Assembly (NCBI GenBank): GCA_905478795.1
Contig: CAJQJX010000011.1
Span: 37,256-101,255, forward strand
Direction of reading: 5' to 3'
From: an uncultured Flavobacteriales bacterium
Lineage (GTDB): Bacteria > Bacteroidota > Bacteroidia > Flavobacteriales_D > Sanyastnellaceae
DNA length: 64,000 nt
Below, in pieces: positions 17,293 to 26,365 of this stretch (position 1 is its first letter; every line of letters begins with the position of its first letter). The position numbers and the translations under genes were made by a program. The notes beneath the pieces are model-generated. The model was given only the letters and a program-made list of their open reading frames with translations. It was not told the DNA's origin and ran no database searches.

Positions 17293-17780
17293 GATCCTTG
17301 GGCCAAAGCCCGCAGCGCTTCTCCTTCCAAACGGCCATTGAGCCATTCACTGCTGACTTCCGAATCCAGCGACTTGTAGAACTCAATGGCTGGGGTGTTC
17401 CAATCCAACACTTGCCATTGCATGTAAGCACATCCTCTTCGCACCGCCTCAGCAGCCACTGCTTGAAACAGGAGCTTGCCGTATCCCCTTCCCCGCTCGT
17501 CCTCGGTCACCACCAAGTCTTCCAGAAACAGACACCGACCGTTCCATGTGCTGTATTTCTCATAATGCAGCGCCACCCCCACAACCTCATCACGGTCTGC
17601 GGGTTCTACCACGAGCAAACCATAGGCCGGGTTGGGCCCAAAACCATCTTGCAGTAAGGTATCCTCGCCAATATTGACCTGGTCCAATGCCCGCTCGTAT
17701 TCCGCCAATTCCCGGATCAGGGCATAAGCCTTAGGAACGTCTCCGGCCGTGGCCTCTCTGATTCTGCCCGCTGCATTCAT
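17289..17780 (-). CDS. GNAT acetyltransferase, SAT1-like
   Basis: 163-residue acetyltransferase of the GNAT fold. The sequence follows the diamine (spermidine/spermine) acetyltransferase pattern closely: IREATAGDVPKAYALIRELA, DGFGPNPAYGLLV, YEKYSTWNGRCLFLEDLVV, the acetyl-CoA loop ERGRGYGKLL, and MQWQVLDWNTPAIEFYKSL. A polyamine or similar small amine (thialysine-like) is the likely substrate, but bacterial members vary. A perfect -7 element ends five bases before the ATG. It is translated with lysC through an ATGA overlap, which may link it to lysine-family amines. Confidence 0.88.
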   Translation of the reverse strand: MNAAGRIREATAGDVPKAYALIRELAEYERALDQVNIGEDTLLQDGFGPNPAYGLLVVEPADRDEVVGVALHYEKYSTWNGRCLFLEDLVVTEDERGRGYGKLLFQAVAAEAVRRGCAYMQWQVLDWNTPAIEFYKSLDSEVSSEWLNGRLEGEALRALAQGS

Positions 17781-17785
17781 GGATA

Positions 17786-17793
17786 CAAACCTA
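17786..17793 (-). promoter_or_regulatory. -7 promoter element for the acetyltransferase-lysC operon
   Basis: TAGGTTTG on the minus strand, a perfect TAnnTTTG, ending five bases (TATCC) before the ATG at 17780. Implies a transcript with little or no leader. Confidence 0.55.
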
Positions 17794-18251
17794 GGCCACG
17801 CAGGCCATCGACATCGAAGCTTTGACACACACTCAAACCGCTGCGTTCAGTGGAATTCCCACTAGAAATCAAGTGCCTAGAGTCCTGCCCAGCCACCCAT
17901 CTTTGACAGGGTCCAAGACACAAAACATGGTGTCACTGCAATCTTGAGGCCTGATCCACCGCGCCCAAAGGACCGGGAGGTTGAGGGTGACGAGCTGGCC
18001 TGAGTAACGGTGACAATCAGGCCGCGATTTATGGGTAAGATCAGGGCGTGGCATACACAGACTTTCTTCGAAATAGGACGCCCTTGACTTGCAGCTTGGC
18101 CCGAGAAAAGCAAGGCAGAATTGGTGGTGATTATTTGATTGTGAGCGGATTGCAATCAATCCACAGAACGGCTTACACGGCTTGTGCTGTTGATAATATT
18201 TCTTGCATTCATCGATAGATTCTTGGATTATGCAAACGCAAATCAATTTTC
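17794..18251. other. Intergenic stretch without a supported gene
   Basis: About 460 bases between two divergently transcribed genes. The minus strand has open frames (125 codons at 17869-18246 and 92 at 17877-18155), but neither resembles a family I know nor has a convincing start, and their composition looks non-coding. Toward 18180-18250 the sequence becomes AT-rich, which could house the promoter of the 18252 gene, but I find no clean TAnnTTTG. No terminator-like hairpin was noticed. Confidence 0.5.
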
Positions 18252-20996
18252 ATGACCTTCCTTCTATCTGTGGCACCCCCCGTGGTGCTGTTCGCCGTAC
18301 TCGGATTGCTTTTTCAGAGTTACCGAGACGATAAGCCTGCTTGGCTATTGGATTTCAAAGCCTTTTCCGCAAAACTAAAAGGGTATTGGACCCCCCTCTT
18401 CTTGTTGGTGGCTCCGTTGGCTTTTGCATACAACACTGTGGCTACGGCCGTGTATGCGGTCATGGTGCTCTTCGAGTGGATGATCGCCTTGGTGCGCTGG
18501 TTGCTCGGTATCGTATTGTGGATCTGGAACAAGGGATTCATGTGGTATTGGCGCAATGTCATCGTGGTTCCCGTGGTCCTCATTGCGAAGGTTGTTTGGC
18601 ATTACCTGATTGTGTGGCCTTGGCGCATCTACAAGACCGTTTACCATACCATCCGGGACAGTTTCTCCAGAGAAGGAATGCGCATTGGTTGGTGGACCAC
18701 AACCCTGGTGGCGTCTTTGGTCGGAATTGGATATTGGTTGGCGAGTTGGTTCGAAATGGACCTCTTCCTCTTCTTGGGAATCCTACTTGCTGAAGTCCCA
18801 TACCTGTGGGGCATGGGGGTCCTCGCCTCGATGAAGGATACTGGAGATGTGCAGGGTAAAAAGCGGGCAGATCACCATGGAGTCGGCATTGCCAGCGCAA
18901 AAACAGGCATGAAGTATGTCGGTGCTGCAGCTGCCGTATTGCTCGTCATCTACTTGGTGGCTTATTCCGGTGCCATTCCTGCAGCCGGATACCCCTTGAT
19001 GGGCTTGCTGATTAATGCTGCCCATGCGGCGGGAATTCTCGGCATTGGCGTGTGCCTCGTCCTCTTCCTTTCGCTTGCAGTACTGCCCACCTACATCTTG
19101 GATAAGCATGACAATGGGCCATTGGATGAGATGCTGACCCTCATCAGAATGGGGCGGGACAACGTGTTGAAGGTGCTGCTGGCAGGCTTGCCTGTGTCAC
19201 TGTTCAGTGTCTTTGTTGGCTTGGTTCCTGTCGCAGTGGTGGGATGCGCCTTTTTTGGTGTGACCGCTCTAAAGGAAAAAGCGTTGGGCAATATGGCCGG
19301 TGTGGTGGCTGAGGAGGCGGCTTCGATTGATGCGACAGTCTCGGATTTGAATTCGGACTTCGCGAAATGGAGCGAGGCGGTAAAGGCCAAGCCGGATGTA
19401 GAATGCCGTCAGGCACAAATTGAATACATGACTGCCTTCCCGCTCAATCTGATTGAGGAGGGAACATCTGCGATGCAGGGGGTTCAAACGGTGGACTACT
19501 CCGCCATGAAAGATTCCATGGAGCGTGCCTTTGCAGATCGAGAGGCAATCCGCATCGCGAGGGTGGCGGATTTAGAGGGGGAGATCGGCGAATTGGACCA
19601 GCAAATCAGCCTGGAAATGGATGAGCGTTCCACTTACACGGTCGAGCGCAGCATGGATGATGGCGAAAGCTGGAGTGTTGTAGCCAATGGCGTAGAGCGG
19701 TCTGGATTTGTGGATACAGGGTTGGAGTCTGGTTCAGCCTATCGTTACCGGGTTACCGCCAACAACCGGAAGGGGAGCAGCGGGCCTGGAAATGTGGCCA
19801 TGGCATCCACGCGCAGCACAGAGATCACCGGCCCAAGCGGTGTCAGTGCCCGTGCAGAAGGCAACTTCCGGATTGTTCTGAATTGGAATGACAATGACTG
19901 GAATGAAGAGGGATTCAAAGTGGAACGCAGCAATGACGGTGAAGAATGGTCTCAGGTGGCCAACCTCGACGCCAACAGCACGTTCTGGGTGGATGAATCC
20001 GTTACAGACACGACTTATCAGTACCGGGTAACCTCTTTCCGCGGAGAGGATCTTTCGGACCCTGTGCGGACATACAGAAGTGCCCAACCGAGTCTGCCGG
20101 CACCTTATTCCTCTATTCTCGAGTCGAATTCGAGCAGTGCCCTCGTGGTGTGGTCGCACAACGCAAATTACCGCAGTGCCAAGCGCGGCGGAGAGGCCAA
20201 AGACGGGGAAGGTGCTGCGTTGAGCTATGATGGTCTGAGCCGTCTGGAGGAGTTGCAGCAAGCCCGATCCATGAGGGTCGGAGAGCGGGATCAAATTCTG
20301 ACTGATGCGGCTGATGATGCCGATTATGTGATGCCTAGGGTGACGTTGCTGGGCAGTTTACCGGCTCAAGAAGATGCATCGCGTGCCATGCGGATCCTCA
20401 CTTTCTTGCTGGGTATGTTGGCGCTGGCCTTGCTAGCGGGTTGTGCCCTCTGCACGATTATCGCCTATTCAGGCATGGTGACCCAAGATGTGGTGCGCCT
20501 GACAGATGGGGACCAATTCTATTTCGTGGAAGAAGTCAGGGCCGTTCGCAAGGCACATGACAACCAACCGTTGCTGGGATTCCTGTTGCTGGGATTAACA
20601 GGGGTTCCTATGGCGAACCTGCTTTCCGGCCTGGTCCTAGGAATGCTCGGTGCACTCATGGCATTGACTTCTCCCTTTGGTCTTTCCATGCCCGATATCG
20701 ACTTCGACATTGAGACTGAATGGTCAACCGGGGAACTCTTCGGTGCAGTGTCTGCCGGAGATATTGGCGACGACATGGAGATGACTGGAGACGGCACAGT
20801 GGAAGGAGAGGAAGACGAAATGCCATCGATGCGTGAGTACGTCATCCAAGGTGGAACTACTGTCTGGAGGGAAATCACAAATGAATTTGGAGCCACACAG
20901 TACGACCTCATTCGAGCGGCGAATGGTCACCTATCCGATAACGAATGGAAGGGACTGAAAGCAGGCACGGTCATCGCATTGCCTGCGGATAATTGA
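18252..20996 (+). CDS. Large polytopic membrane protein with fibronectin type III and LysM-like domains
   Basis: Unrecognised 914-residue protein. Residues 1-345 hold many hydrophobic helices rich in Trp and Val (for instance LVRWLLGIVLWIWNKGF). About 345-455 looks helical and possibly coiled-coil (DLEGEIGELDQQISLEMDE). Two FN3-like segments follow, a shortened one at 457-520 (YTVERSMDDGESWSVV) and a fuller one at 523-610 (LNWNDNDWNEEGFKVERS). Two more hydrophobic regions sit near 712-735 and 773-805, then an acidic linker. The end (859-911, REYVIQGGTTVWREI and LKAGTVIALP) resembles a LysM module, hinting at peptidoglycan contact. Likely inner membrane with the FN3 part in the periplasm; function unknown. 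Confidence 0.75.
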   Translation: MTFLLSVAPPVVLFAVLGLLFQSYRDDKPAWLLDFKAFSAKLKGYWTPLFLLVAPLAFAYNTVATAVYAVMVLFEWMIALVRWLLGIVLWIWNKGFMWYWRNVIVVPVVLIAKVVWHYLIVWPWRIYKTVYHTIRDSFSREGMRIGWWTTTLVASLVGIGYWLASWFEMDLFLFLGILLAEVPYLWGMGVLASMKDTGDVQGKKRADHHGVGIASAKTGMKYVGAAAAVLLVIYLVAYSGAIPAAGYPLMGLLINAAHAAGILGIGVCLVLFLSLAVLPTYILDKHDNGPLDEMLTLIRMGRDNVLKVLLAGLPVSLFSVFVGLVPVAVVGCAFFGVTALKEKALGNMAGVVAEEAASIDATVSDLNSDFAKWSEAVKAKPDVECRQAQIEYMTAFPLNLIEEGTSAMQGVQTVDYSAMKDSMERAFADREAIRIARVADLEGEIGELDQQISLEMDERSTYTVERSMDDGESWSVVANGVERSGFVDTGLESGSAYRYRVTANNRKGSSGPGNVAMASTRSTEITGPSGVSARAEGNFRIVLNWNDNDWNEEGFKVERSNDGEEWSQVANLDANSTFWVDESVTDTTYQYRVTSFRGEDLSDPVRTYRSAQPSLPAPYSSILESNSSSALVVWSHNANYRSAKRGGEAKDGEGAALSYDGLSRLEELQQARSMRVGERDQILTDAADDADYVMPRVTLLGSLPAQEDASRAMRILTFLLGMLALALLAGCALCTIIAYSGMVTQDVVRLTDGDQFYFVEEVRAVRKAHDNQPLLGFLLLGLTGVPMANLLSGLVLGMLGALMALTSPFGLSMPDIDFDIETEWSTGELFGAVSAGDIGDDMEMTGDGTVEGEEDEMPSMREYVIQGGTTVWREITNEFGATQYDLIRAANGHLSDNEWKGLKAGTVIALPADN

Positions 20997-21018
20997 ACAC
21001 ATTTTCTTGTTGCAATGG

Positions 21019-21041
21019 GACCCGCTTCGGCGGGTCTTTTT
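21019..21041 (+). terminator. Strong intrinsic terminator after the FN3/LysM membrane-protein gene
   Basis: Perfect 7-bp stem GACCCGC/GCGGGTC closed by a TTCG tetraloop and followed by TTTTTG. It isolates the 18252 gene from cvpA. Confidence 0.92.
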
Positions 21042-21126
21042 GTTTCAAGTGAAGGGTGTTTTCAGGGCACTCACCAAGATGGACCCGCGATAATTTGTTG
21101 CGCTGAAACGTAGATTGCCGTTCGAT

Positions 21127-21630
21127 ATGCCTGAAGGAATCAGTCCCCTCGATATTGTGCTGGCCATTCCACTGCTGTGGGGAGCCATCCGTGGAATCCG
21201 CCGCGGCCTCATCTTGGAAGTCACAGGATTGGCCGCTCTTTTTTTGGGGGCTTATGCCGCCCTTTTTGGTTCTGACATCGCGGCAGGCTGGCTCGATGCG
21301 CAATTCGCCATTGGCAAGGCCTACCTCGGAATCCTCTCCTTTGCTGTGACCTTTATTGCGGTGGCCGTGGGGGTTCACATGCTGGGCAGGTTGCTCGAGA
21401 AGATGGTCGATATCACCGCATTGAAACCGTTGGATCGAATGGCGGGCTTGGTGTTTTCCGTGGGGAGATCGTGGCTGTTCTGGTCGATTTTGCTCCTGGT
21501 GATCCAAGGTTCCCTTGGCACCGATTGGCTGCCCAGCGCTTGGCTTTCAGATAGCCAACTTTGGCCCTGGTTGGATGCTACAGCGCGCACCTTACTTCCC
21601 CTTATCGACCCTTGGGTGCCCCAATTTTAA
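21127..21630 (+). CDS. cvpA: CvpA family membrane protein
   Basis: Four-helix inner-membrane protein of 167 residues. It has the CvpA signature at the N-terminus (PLDIVLAIPLLWGAIRGIRRGLILEV) and the later VFSVGRSWLFWSILLLV. Homologues are linked to colicin V production and envelope stress tolerance in enterobacteria; the role here is unknown. A TTG at 21115 extends the frame by four residues, but ATG at 21127 gives the normal N-terminus. It stands between a terminator and a convergent phosphomutase gene. Confidence 0.85.
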   Translation: MPEGISPLDIVLAIPLLWGAIRGIRRGLILEVTGLAALFLGAYAALFGSDIAAGWLDAQFAIGKAYLGILSFAVTFIAVAVGVHMLGRLLEKMVDITALKPLDRMAGLVFSVGRSWLFWSILLLVIQGSLGTDWLPSAWLSDSQLWPWLDATARTLLPLIDPWVPQF

Positions 21631-21679
21631 GTGACTTCAACTTCAGTCAACTCCTCTGGTGACTGTTATGAAGCAGCAA

Positions 21680-23389
21680 TCAAACGCTGACTTCGACACC
21701 CAGATCTTTGCCCAGGGCTGCAATACGGGACCCCAGCTGTTGCCAAGCTTCAGCATGTGGCACGCCTTCCAACCAGTCCGCACGCACCGAGAAATAGAAC
21801 TTGATTTTGGGTTCAGTGCCCGAGGGGCGGGCTGTGACTATAGCGCCGTCAGAGGTCATGAATTGCACCACGTTGGATGGTGGCATTCCATTCCAACCCT
21901 CGAGGTGGTCGCGGACCTCTGCAATGGTCTCTCCTCCCAATGAGGTCGGTGGATTTGTGCGAAAACCTGACATCATTTCGCGGATTTCATCGGCTCCCTT
22001 GATGCCTTCGCGCTTGAGCGACACCAGCGCTTCGCGGTACATGCCGTAGTGGCGGTGCAGGTCCCTCAACCGGTCGAGCAGGGTTCGGCCCTTGCGCCAT
22101 TCCACATGGGCCATCTCGGCAATCATAGCCGCAGCTGCAATGGCGTCCTTATCGCGCACCTCATCGCCAATGAGGTAGCCATAACTTTCCTCTCCTCCCA
22201 CGAGGAACTGCCCACTCTCCTCACGGCTGAGGATTTCGGCTGCAATCCATTTGAATCCGGTCAAGGTCTCTGCTACCGGAACGTCAAAGGCATCGGCAAT
22301 TTCCGAGATCAACCGCGTCGTCACGATGGTGCGGGCTACAAAATCACCTTCATTCAACCCGCCGCGGTCGGCTTTGTTGCGCAGCACATATTGCACCAAT
22401 AGAGACGCTATTTCATTTCCATTGAGCAGGCGAAACTGACCATCGGTCTCGCGGACTGCAGCCCCCACCCGGTCGGAATCGGGATCAGTAGCCAACACCA
22501 ATTCAGCGCCAACTTCTTCTGCACGATCCAAGGCCATCCGCAGCGCGCTGGCCTCCTCTGGATTGGGCGACTCCACCGTAGGGAAAGCCCCATCCGGATC
22601 AGCTTGCGCCGCCAAAACCTCTATGTTTCTGAAACCACAGGCTTCCAAGGCAGGGGCCATACTCACGGTACCGGTTCCATGCAGGGGCGAATAGACCACA
22701 CTTAAATCTGAGCCTTCGGTGATCAATTCATGATCCAGCCGGTGTGCGGCGATCGTATCATAATACGCGCGGTCAATTTCGGGGCCAATGGTCACGATGC
22801 GGGCATCGGCGGCATCGGCGCGCTTGACAGCCTCAAGGCCTTTCACGGCACGGACGCAGGTAATGATGCCCTTGTCATGGGGTGGTACAATCTGACCGCC
22901 ATCTCCCCAATACACCTTATAACCGTTGTATTCTTTGGGGTTGTGGCTGGCTGTGATGACAATGCCCGCCTGACAGCCGAGCTGTCGGATGGCAAAACTG
23001 AGCTCCGGGGTAGGGCGCAGTCCCTCAAACACGTAGGCTACAATGCCATTGCCCGCCAGCACCTCTGCGGCGACCTGCGTATAGGTATCGCTGTCATGAC
23101 GGCTGTCGTGCGCAATGGCCACGGCCTTGTCTCCGGGATGGTGGACAGCGATGTAATCGGCCAAACCCTGTGTCGCCACAGCCACTACCGCGGCATTCAT
23201 CCTGTTGGTGCCTGGCCCCATGATGCCGCGCATTCCGCCGGTTCCAAAGGCCAAATCCTGGTGAAAAGCCTCGAGCAAAGGCGTGGTGTCCGCGTCGTCG
23301 AGCATGCGCTGCACAGCGTCGCGCGTTTCCGCGTCATACGGTGCTTGCGTCCAAGCTTGGGCTTTGGCCCGAATCGCATCCAAATTCAT
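21680..23389 (-). CDS. Phosphoglucomutase/phosphomannomutase
   Basis: Alpha-D-phosphohexomutase moving phosphate between C1 and C6 of hexoses (or C1 and C5 of ribose). The 569-residue protein has FGTGGMRGIMGPGTNRMN near the N-terminus, the phosphoserine loop TASHNPKEYNGYKVYW, the magnesium site LATDPDSDRVG, the sugar-binding loop GGEESYGYL, and the phosphate-binding RPSGTEPKIKFY. Length and motifs match the Bacteroidota/Firmicutes type (PgcA-like) rather than the shorter ManB. The start is set at MNLDAIRAKA (23389), five bases after the stop of rfbD, so both share a transcript. Confidence 0.93.
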   Translation of the reverse strand: MNLDAIRAKAQAWTQAPYDAETRDAVQRMLDDADTTPLLEAFHQDLAFGTGGMRGIMGPGTNRMNAAVVAVATQGLADYIAVHHPGDKAVAIAHDSRHDSDTYTQVAAEVLAGNGIVAYVFEGLRPTPELSFAIRQLGCQAGIVITASHNPKEYNGYKVYWGDGGQIVPPHDKGIITCVRAVKGLEAVKRADAADARIVTIGPEIDRAYYDTIAAHRLDHELITEGSDLSVVYSPLHGTGTVSMAPALEACGFRNIEVLAAQADPDGAFPTVESPNPEEASALRMALDRAEEVGAELVLATDPDSDRVGAAVRETDGQFRLLNGNEIASLLVQYVLRNKADRGGLNEGDFVARTIVTTRLISEIADAFDVPVAETLTGFKWIAAEILSREESGQFLVGGEESYGYLIGDEVRDKDAIAAAAMIAEMAHVEWRKGRTLLDRLRDLHRHYGMYREALVSLKREGIKGADEIREMMSGFRTNPPTSLGGETIAEVRDHLEGWNGMPPSNVVQFMTSDGAIVTARPSGTEPKIKFYFSVRADWLEGVPHAEAWQQLGSRIAALGKDLGVEVSV

Positions 23390-23393
23390 TGTT

Positions 23394-24281
23394 TCAATCC
23401 GTTTTGCTGCGGTCCAATTTCGCACCCAAACAGCGTTCAAGCCCTACTTCCCATGAAATAGGAAGGCATCCTAACCGCTTAAAAAAATCGCGTTCGTCCA
23501 ATTTGCTGTAGGCCGGTCGGGAAGCACGGGTGGGAAAAGCGTCGGACGATACAGGCTCCACCCTCACGTGCGGCGCGCTGTGCTGCATGATTTCCGAAGC
23601 AAAGCCATGCCAATTGGTGACTCCGGAGTGGCCGTAATGGTGAACCCCTGCAATCGCCATTTCTTCTTCTTGTCCCAATCGCACCCAGCTCAGCAAATCT
23701 GCTGCGAAGTCACCAACATGGGTCGGACACCCCCATTGGTCATCGACCACGGTCAAAACATCCCGGCTTTTGGACAGGCGCAACATGGTATTGAGAAAAT
23801 TCTGGCCATCGCGGTCATAAAGCCAGCCCACCCGCACGATGGATGCGGATGGACATGTCGCGAGGAGTGCGGATTCTCCAGCGAGTTTGCTCGCACCATA
23901 CACGCCCGTCGGCCCCGTAGGATCTGCAGGCAAGTAGGGGTGCTTTCCCTGACCATTGAATACGTAATCTGTACTGATGTGGATGACCTTGATGTTGCGG
24001 GCGGCACAGGCGGCGCCCAAATGCCCGGGAGCCTCCCCGTTCACTCGGAAGGCCATATCCCGGTCATCTTCTGCCGCGTCTACTGCGGTGTAAGCCCCGC
24101 AGCTCAAGACGACATCGGGCTGGGCCTCGTCAATGGCCTGGGGAATCGATTCGGGGGCTGACAGATCCATTCGGTCACGTCCCAAGGGAATCAAAACCAT
24201 GCCGTCGGCCGCCTCGCTTCCCGAGAGGGCGTGCAATCGACCGCCCAATTGACCCGTTGTACCCGTGATGGCTATCCGCAT
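23394..24281 (-). CDS. rfbD: dTDP-4-dehydrorhamnose reductase
   Basis: NAD(P)H-dependent reductase making dTDP-L-rhamnose for surface polysaccharide. The 295-residue SDR-extended protein has the cofactor motif ITGTTGQLGGRL, ISTDYVFNGQGKHPY (catalytic Ser/Thr and the family YVF block), and the YGASKLAGE catalytic Tyr-Lys pair. The frame stays open upstream, but the ATG at 24281 opens directly on the Rossmann fold. RfbA is encoded at 38712 in a different operon; RfbB and RfbC are not in the window. It precedes a phosphohexomutase that can supply glucose 1-phosphate. Confidence 0.93.
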   Translation of the reverse strand: MRIAITGTTGQLGGRLHALSGSEAADGMVLIPLGRDRMDLSAPESIPQAIDEAQPDVVLSCGAYTAVDAAEDDRDMAFRVNGEAPGHLGAACAARNIKVIHISTDYVFNGQGKHPYLPADPTGPTGVYGASKLAGESALLATCPSASIVRVGWLYDRDGQNFLNTMLRLSKSRDVLTVVDDQWGCPTHVGDFAADLLSWVRLGQEEEMAIAGVHHYGHSGVTNWHGFASEIMQHSAPHVRVEPVSSDAFPTRASRPAYSKLDERDFFKRLGCLPISWEVGLERCLGAKLDRSKTD

Positions 24282-24354
24282 TCTACAAAGAAAATGACCC
24301 CGCCCTTGGTTTTGGCACGCAATGTGCATAGCCAACAACATCAAAGCGTTCACC

Positions 24355-25044
24355 ATGAAAAACCACCGCTCCCCTTCCCTCATATCAACGGCCCAAAGTC
24401 TTGCCTTGGTTGTTGCCCTGTTCTCGGCTTCTGCGGCAGAGGCGCAATGCTGCAATCAAGGGCGGCACCAGCGTCCGGGCTCATTTGAGCTGTCGGCAGG
24501 CGCCACACAGTTGGCCCTCACCGAATCAAACCTGGTCCCATTTCATGCGGACCTGACTTATTTTTCCCGCAGCAGAGGTCCTATTCGCAGCGGAATACGT
24601 TTGGGAATCGTACGGTTGGGCAGCAGCTCTATAGACGATTCGCCGTCCTTACCCAACAGCAGCGAGAACGCCGCGAACACCCAATACCGCATGCTCCTTC
24701 CAGGCATGAGCGGCGTCCTGAGGCTGGACCCCTTGCGCGGCGGTTTCCGTCCTTTTGTTGAAGCTGAAGCCGGTGTGGACGCCACTTTTGTTGACCGCCG
24801 TGCACTGAACGGTGCTGGGGAGCGCATCGGGTATGACATCACCACCTTTCAACCCGCGCTGCAATACGGCTGGTCAGCAGGGGTTCGGGTCCGCTTGAGC
24901 AGGGGTGCTTTTTTAGTCATGCGCTACGGAAACAAGCACGGTGGCTCGCTCAATATCCCCCTCGAAGAAGGTCCTGAAAGCCAATTCGAATCTGCAGATG
25001 GCGATCGGCAAACGGCAACCGTTGGTTTGAGCTTTGGGCTTTGA
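24355..25044 (+). CDS. Predicted outer-membrane beta-barrel protein
   Basis: Unrecognised 229-residue protein with a signal peptide (SLALVVALFSASAAEA, cleavage before QCCNQ). The mature part alternates polar and hydrophobic residues in strand-like blocks such as GIRLGIVRLGSSS, GVLRLDPLRGG, YGWSAGVRVRLSRGAFLVMRYG, and ends in a strand TATVGLSFGL, the shape of small Bacteroidota outer-membrane barrels. The cysteine pair right after the signal is unusual. Start at MKNHRSPSL (24355) rather than the GTG/ATG candidates upstream. Its stop is one base from that of the convergent permease gene. Confidence 0.65.
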   Translation: MKNHRSPSLISTAQSLALVVALFSASAAEAQCCNQGRHQRPGSFELSAGATQLALTESNLVPFHADLTYFSRSRGPIRSGIRLGIVRLGSSSIDDSPSLPNSSENAANTQYRMLLPGMSGVLRLDPLRGGFRPFVEAEAGVDATFVDRRALNGAGERIGYDITTFQPALQYGWSAGVRVRLSRGAFLVMRYGNKHGGSLNIPLEEGPESQFESADGDRQTATVGLSFGL

Positions 25045-25045
25045 T

Positions 25046-26284
25046 TCAAGCCGCCCGCATGGCTTCTACGGGATCCATGCGGGCAGCTTGAAGGGCTGGA
25101 GCCAGTCCAGCAATCACCCCACTGATCACGGCTATGCCCAAACCGAGCAAAAACCGATCGGGCCCGAAGACCAAAGACATCCCCTCTGAGAGCACATTCA
25201 CCATCACCACGAGCAGCCCGACGGCGAACAGCGCCAAAAGGGCGCCCATGATGCACAATGCCACCGCCTCTGTCAGAAACTGAGCCAGTATAAAGCTGCG
25301 CTTGGCCCCCAGGGCTTTTTGAACCCCAATCAACGGAGTGCGTTCCTTGACCGAAACAAACATGATGTTGGCCACTGAGAAGCAGCCGATTAAAATGGCA
25401 AAGGCCCCAATGAACCAAACGCCATACTCCACCTGACCGAACAATACATCGATGAAGGCCGTGAGCATGTCTACCTCATTCACCGCGAAGTCCGATTCAT
25501 CTCGCGGGTGTAACCTGCGGATGGGCCTGTAAGCTGCGATGACTTCACCGCGCAAAGTCTCCAAATCCACCCCCTCTTTGGCCCGAATTAAAATGCTCGC
25601 CTTGAGCGCTTTAAAGTTGAGCAACTGCTTGGCAAAAGTGACCGGAATCAATGCCAAATCATCTGAGCCTTCTCCCACAATGGACGTTCCTTCTTGGGCC
25701 AGAACACCAATGACCCGCGCCGTTCTTCCCGCGACGGTGCATGATTGGCCTATCGCGTTGCCATTGGGAAACAAACGGTCTACCAGTTTTTTTCCGAGCA
25801 GGACCACTGGAATCGACGCTTGAACCTCCCTCGGAGTAAAAAACCGCCCCTCGGCGATGTCGAGCTCGATGGCATCGAGGTAGTCCAATGTTACCGCGGC
25901 CAGCCTGGCTCCTTGAAAACTGCTGCTGCCTTTTTCGATGGTGACCATGCTGCCAGTCTGAAACGCGATGCTTCTCGCAGAAGGCAGTCTGCCCTGCAGC
26001 AACTCGGCATCTTCCAAGGTTGGATCTTCTCGCAAAGCGTACTTCCACCAAGGATATCCTGCAGAGAAGGTCCACGGCATCTTCTCCACAAACAGAACAT
26101 CACTTCTCACCGAACTGAAGATTCCCTTGAGGTTTTCTTCGAGCGAATCTGATACCGCAAAGACAGCCGTGATCATGAAGATGCCAATCATGACCCCAAG
26201 CAGGGACAGGAGGGTCCTGAGCCGGTTGGTCACCAGCGCTTGCCATGCCTGAATAAAACTCTCAACAAACAGTCTGCGCGACAT
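25046..26284 (-). CDS. MacB-like ABC transporter permease
   Basis: Membrane protein of 412 residues with the MacB/FtsX layout: an N-terminal helix (RLRTLLSLLGVMIGIFMITAV), a periplasmic MacB-type domain (about 45-270), and three C-terminal helices starting VWFIGAFAILIGCFSVANIM followed by KERTPLIGVQKALGAKRSFI. The final motif LAPALQAARMDPVEAMRAA is typical. No ATPase or adaptor is adjacent, so its partner is elsewhere. Such orphan permeases are common in Bacteroidota; some act in lipoprotein or peptide export. The ATG at 26284 is the family start. Confidence 0.87.
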   Translation of the reverse strand: MSRRLFVESFIQAWQALVTNRLRTLLSLLGVMIGIFMITAVFAVSDSLEENLKGIFSSVRSDVLFVEKMPWTFSAGYPWWKYALREDPTLEDAELLQGRLPSARSIAFQTGSMVTIEKGSSSFQGARLAAVTLDYLDAIELDIAEGRFFTPREVQASIPVVLLGKKLVDRLFPNGNAIGQSCTVAGRTARVIGVLAQEGTSIVGEGSDDLALIPVTFAKQLLNFKALKASILIRAKEGVDLETLRGEVIAAYRPIRRLHPRDESDFAVNEVDMLTAFIDVLFGQVEYGVWFIGAFAILIGCFSVANIMFVSVKERTPLIGVQKALGAKRSFILAQFLTEAVALCIMGALLALFAVGLLVVMVNVLSEGMSLVFGPDRFLLGLGIAVISGVIAGLAPALQAARMDPVEAMRAA

Positions 26285-26332
26285 GTTGGCTAAGCTAAGG
26301 ACAGCGGGTTGGAGAAGGGGGCCAACGTGCTC

Positions 26333-26340
26333 TAATTTCG
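26333..26340 (+). promoter_or_regulatory. Candidate -7 element for purH
   Basis: TAATTTCG, one base from TAnnTTTG, with a TTG 21 bases upstream. Predicted leader about 22 nt before the ATG at 26366. Confidence 0.4.
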
Positions 26341-26365
26341 CGTCTTCGCAAAGCCCCACACCACC

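Noticed and set aside
17869..18246. Minus-strand open frames in the 460-base gap
   Set aside because: No family, no plausible start context and poor codon composition. Reported as a gap instead.
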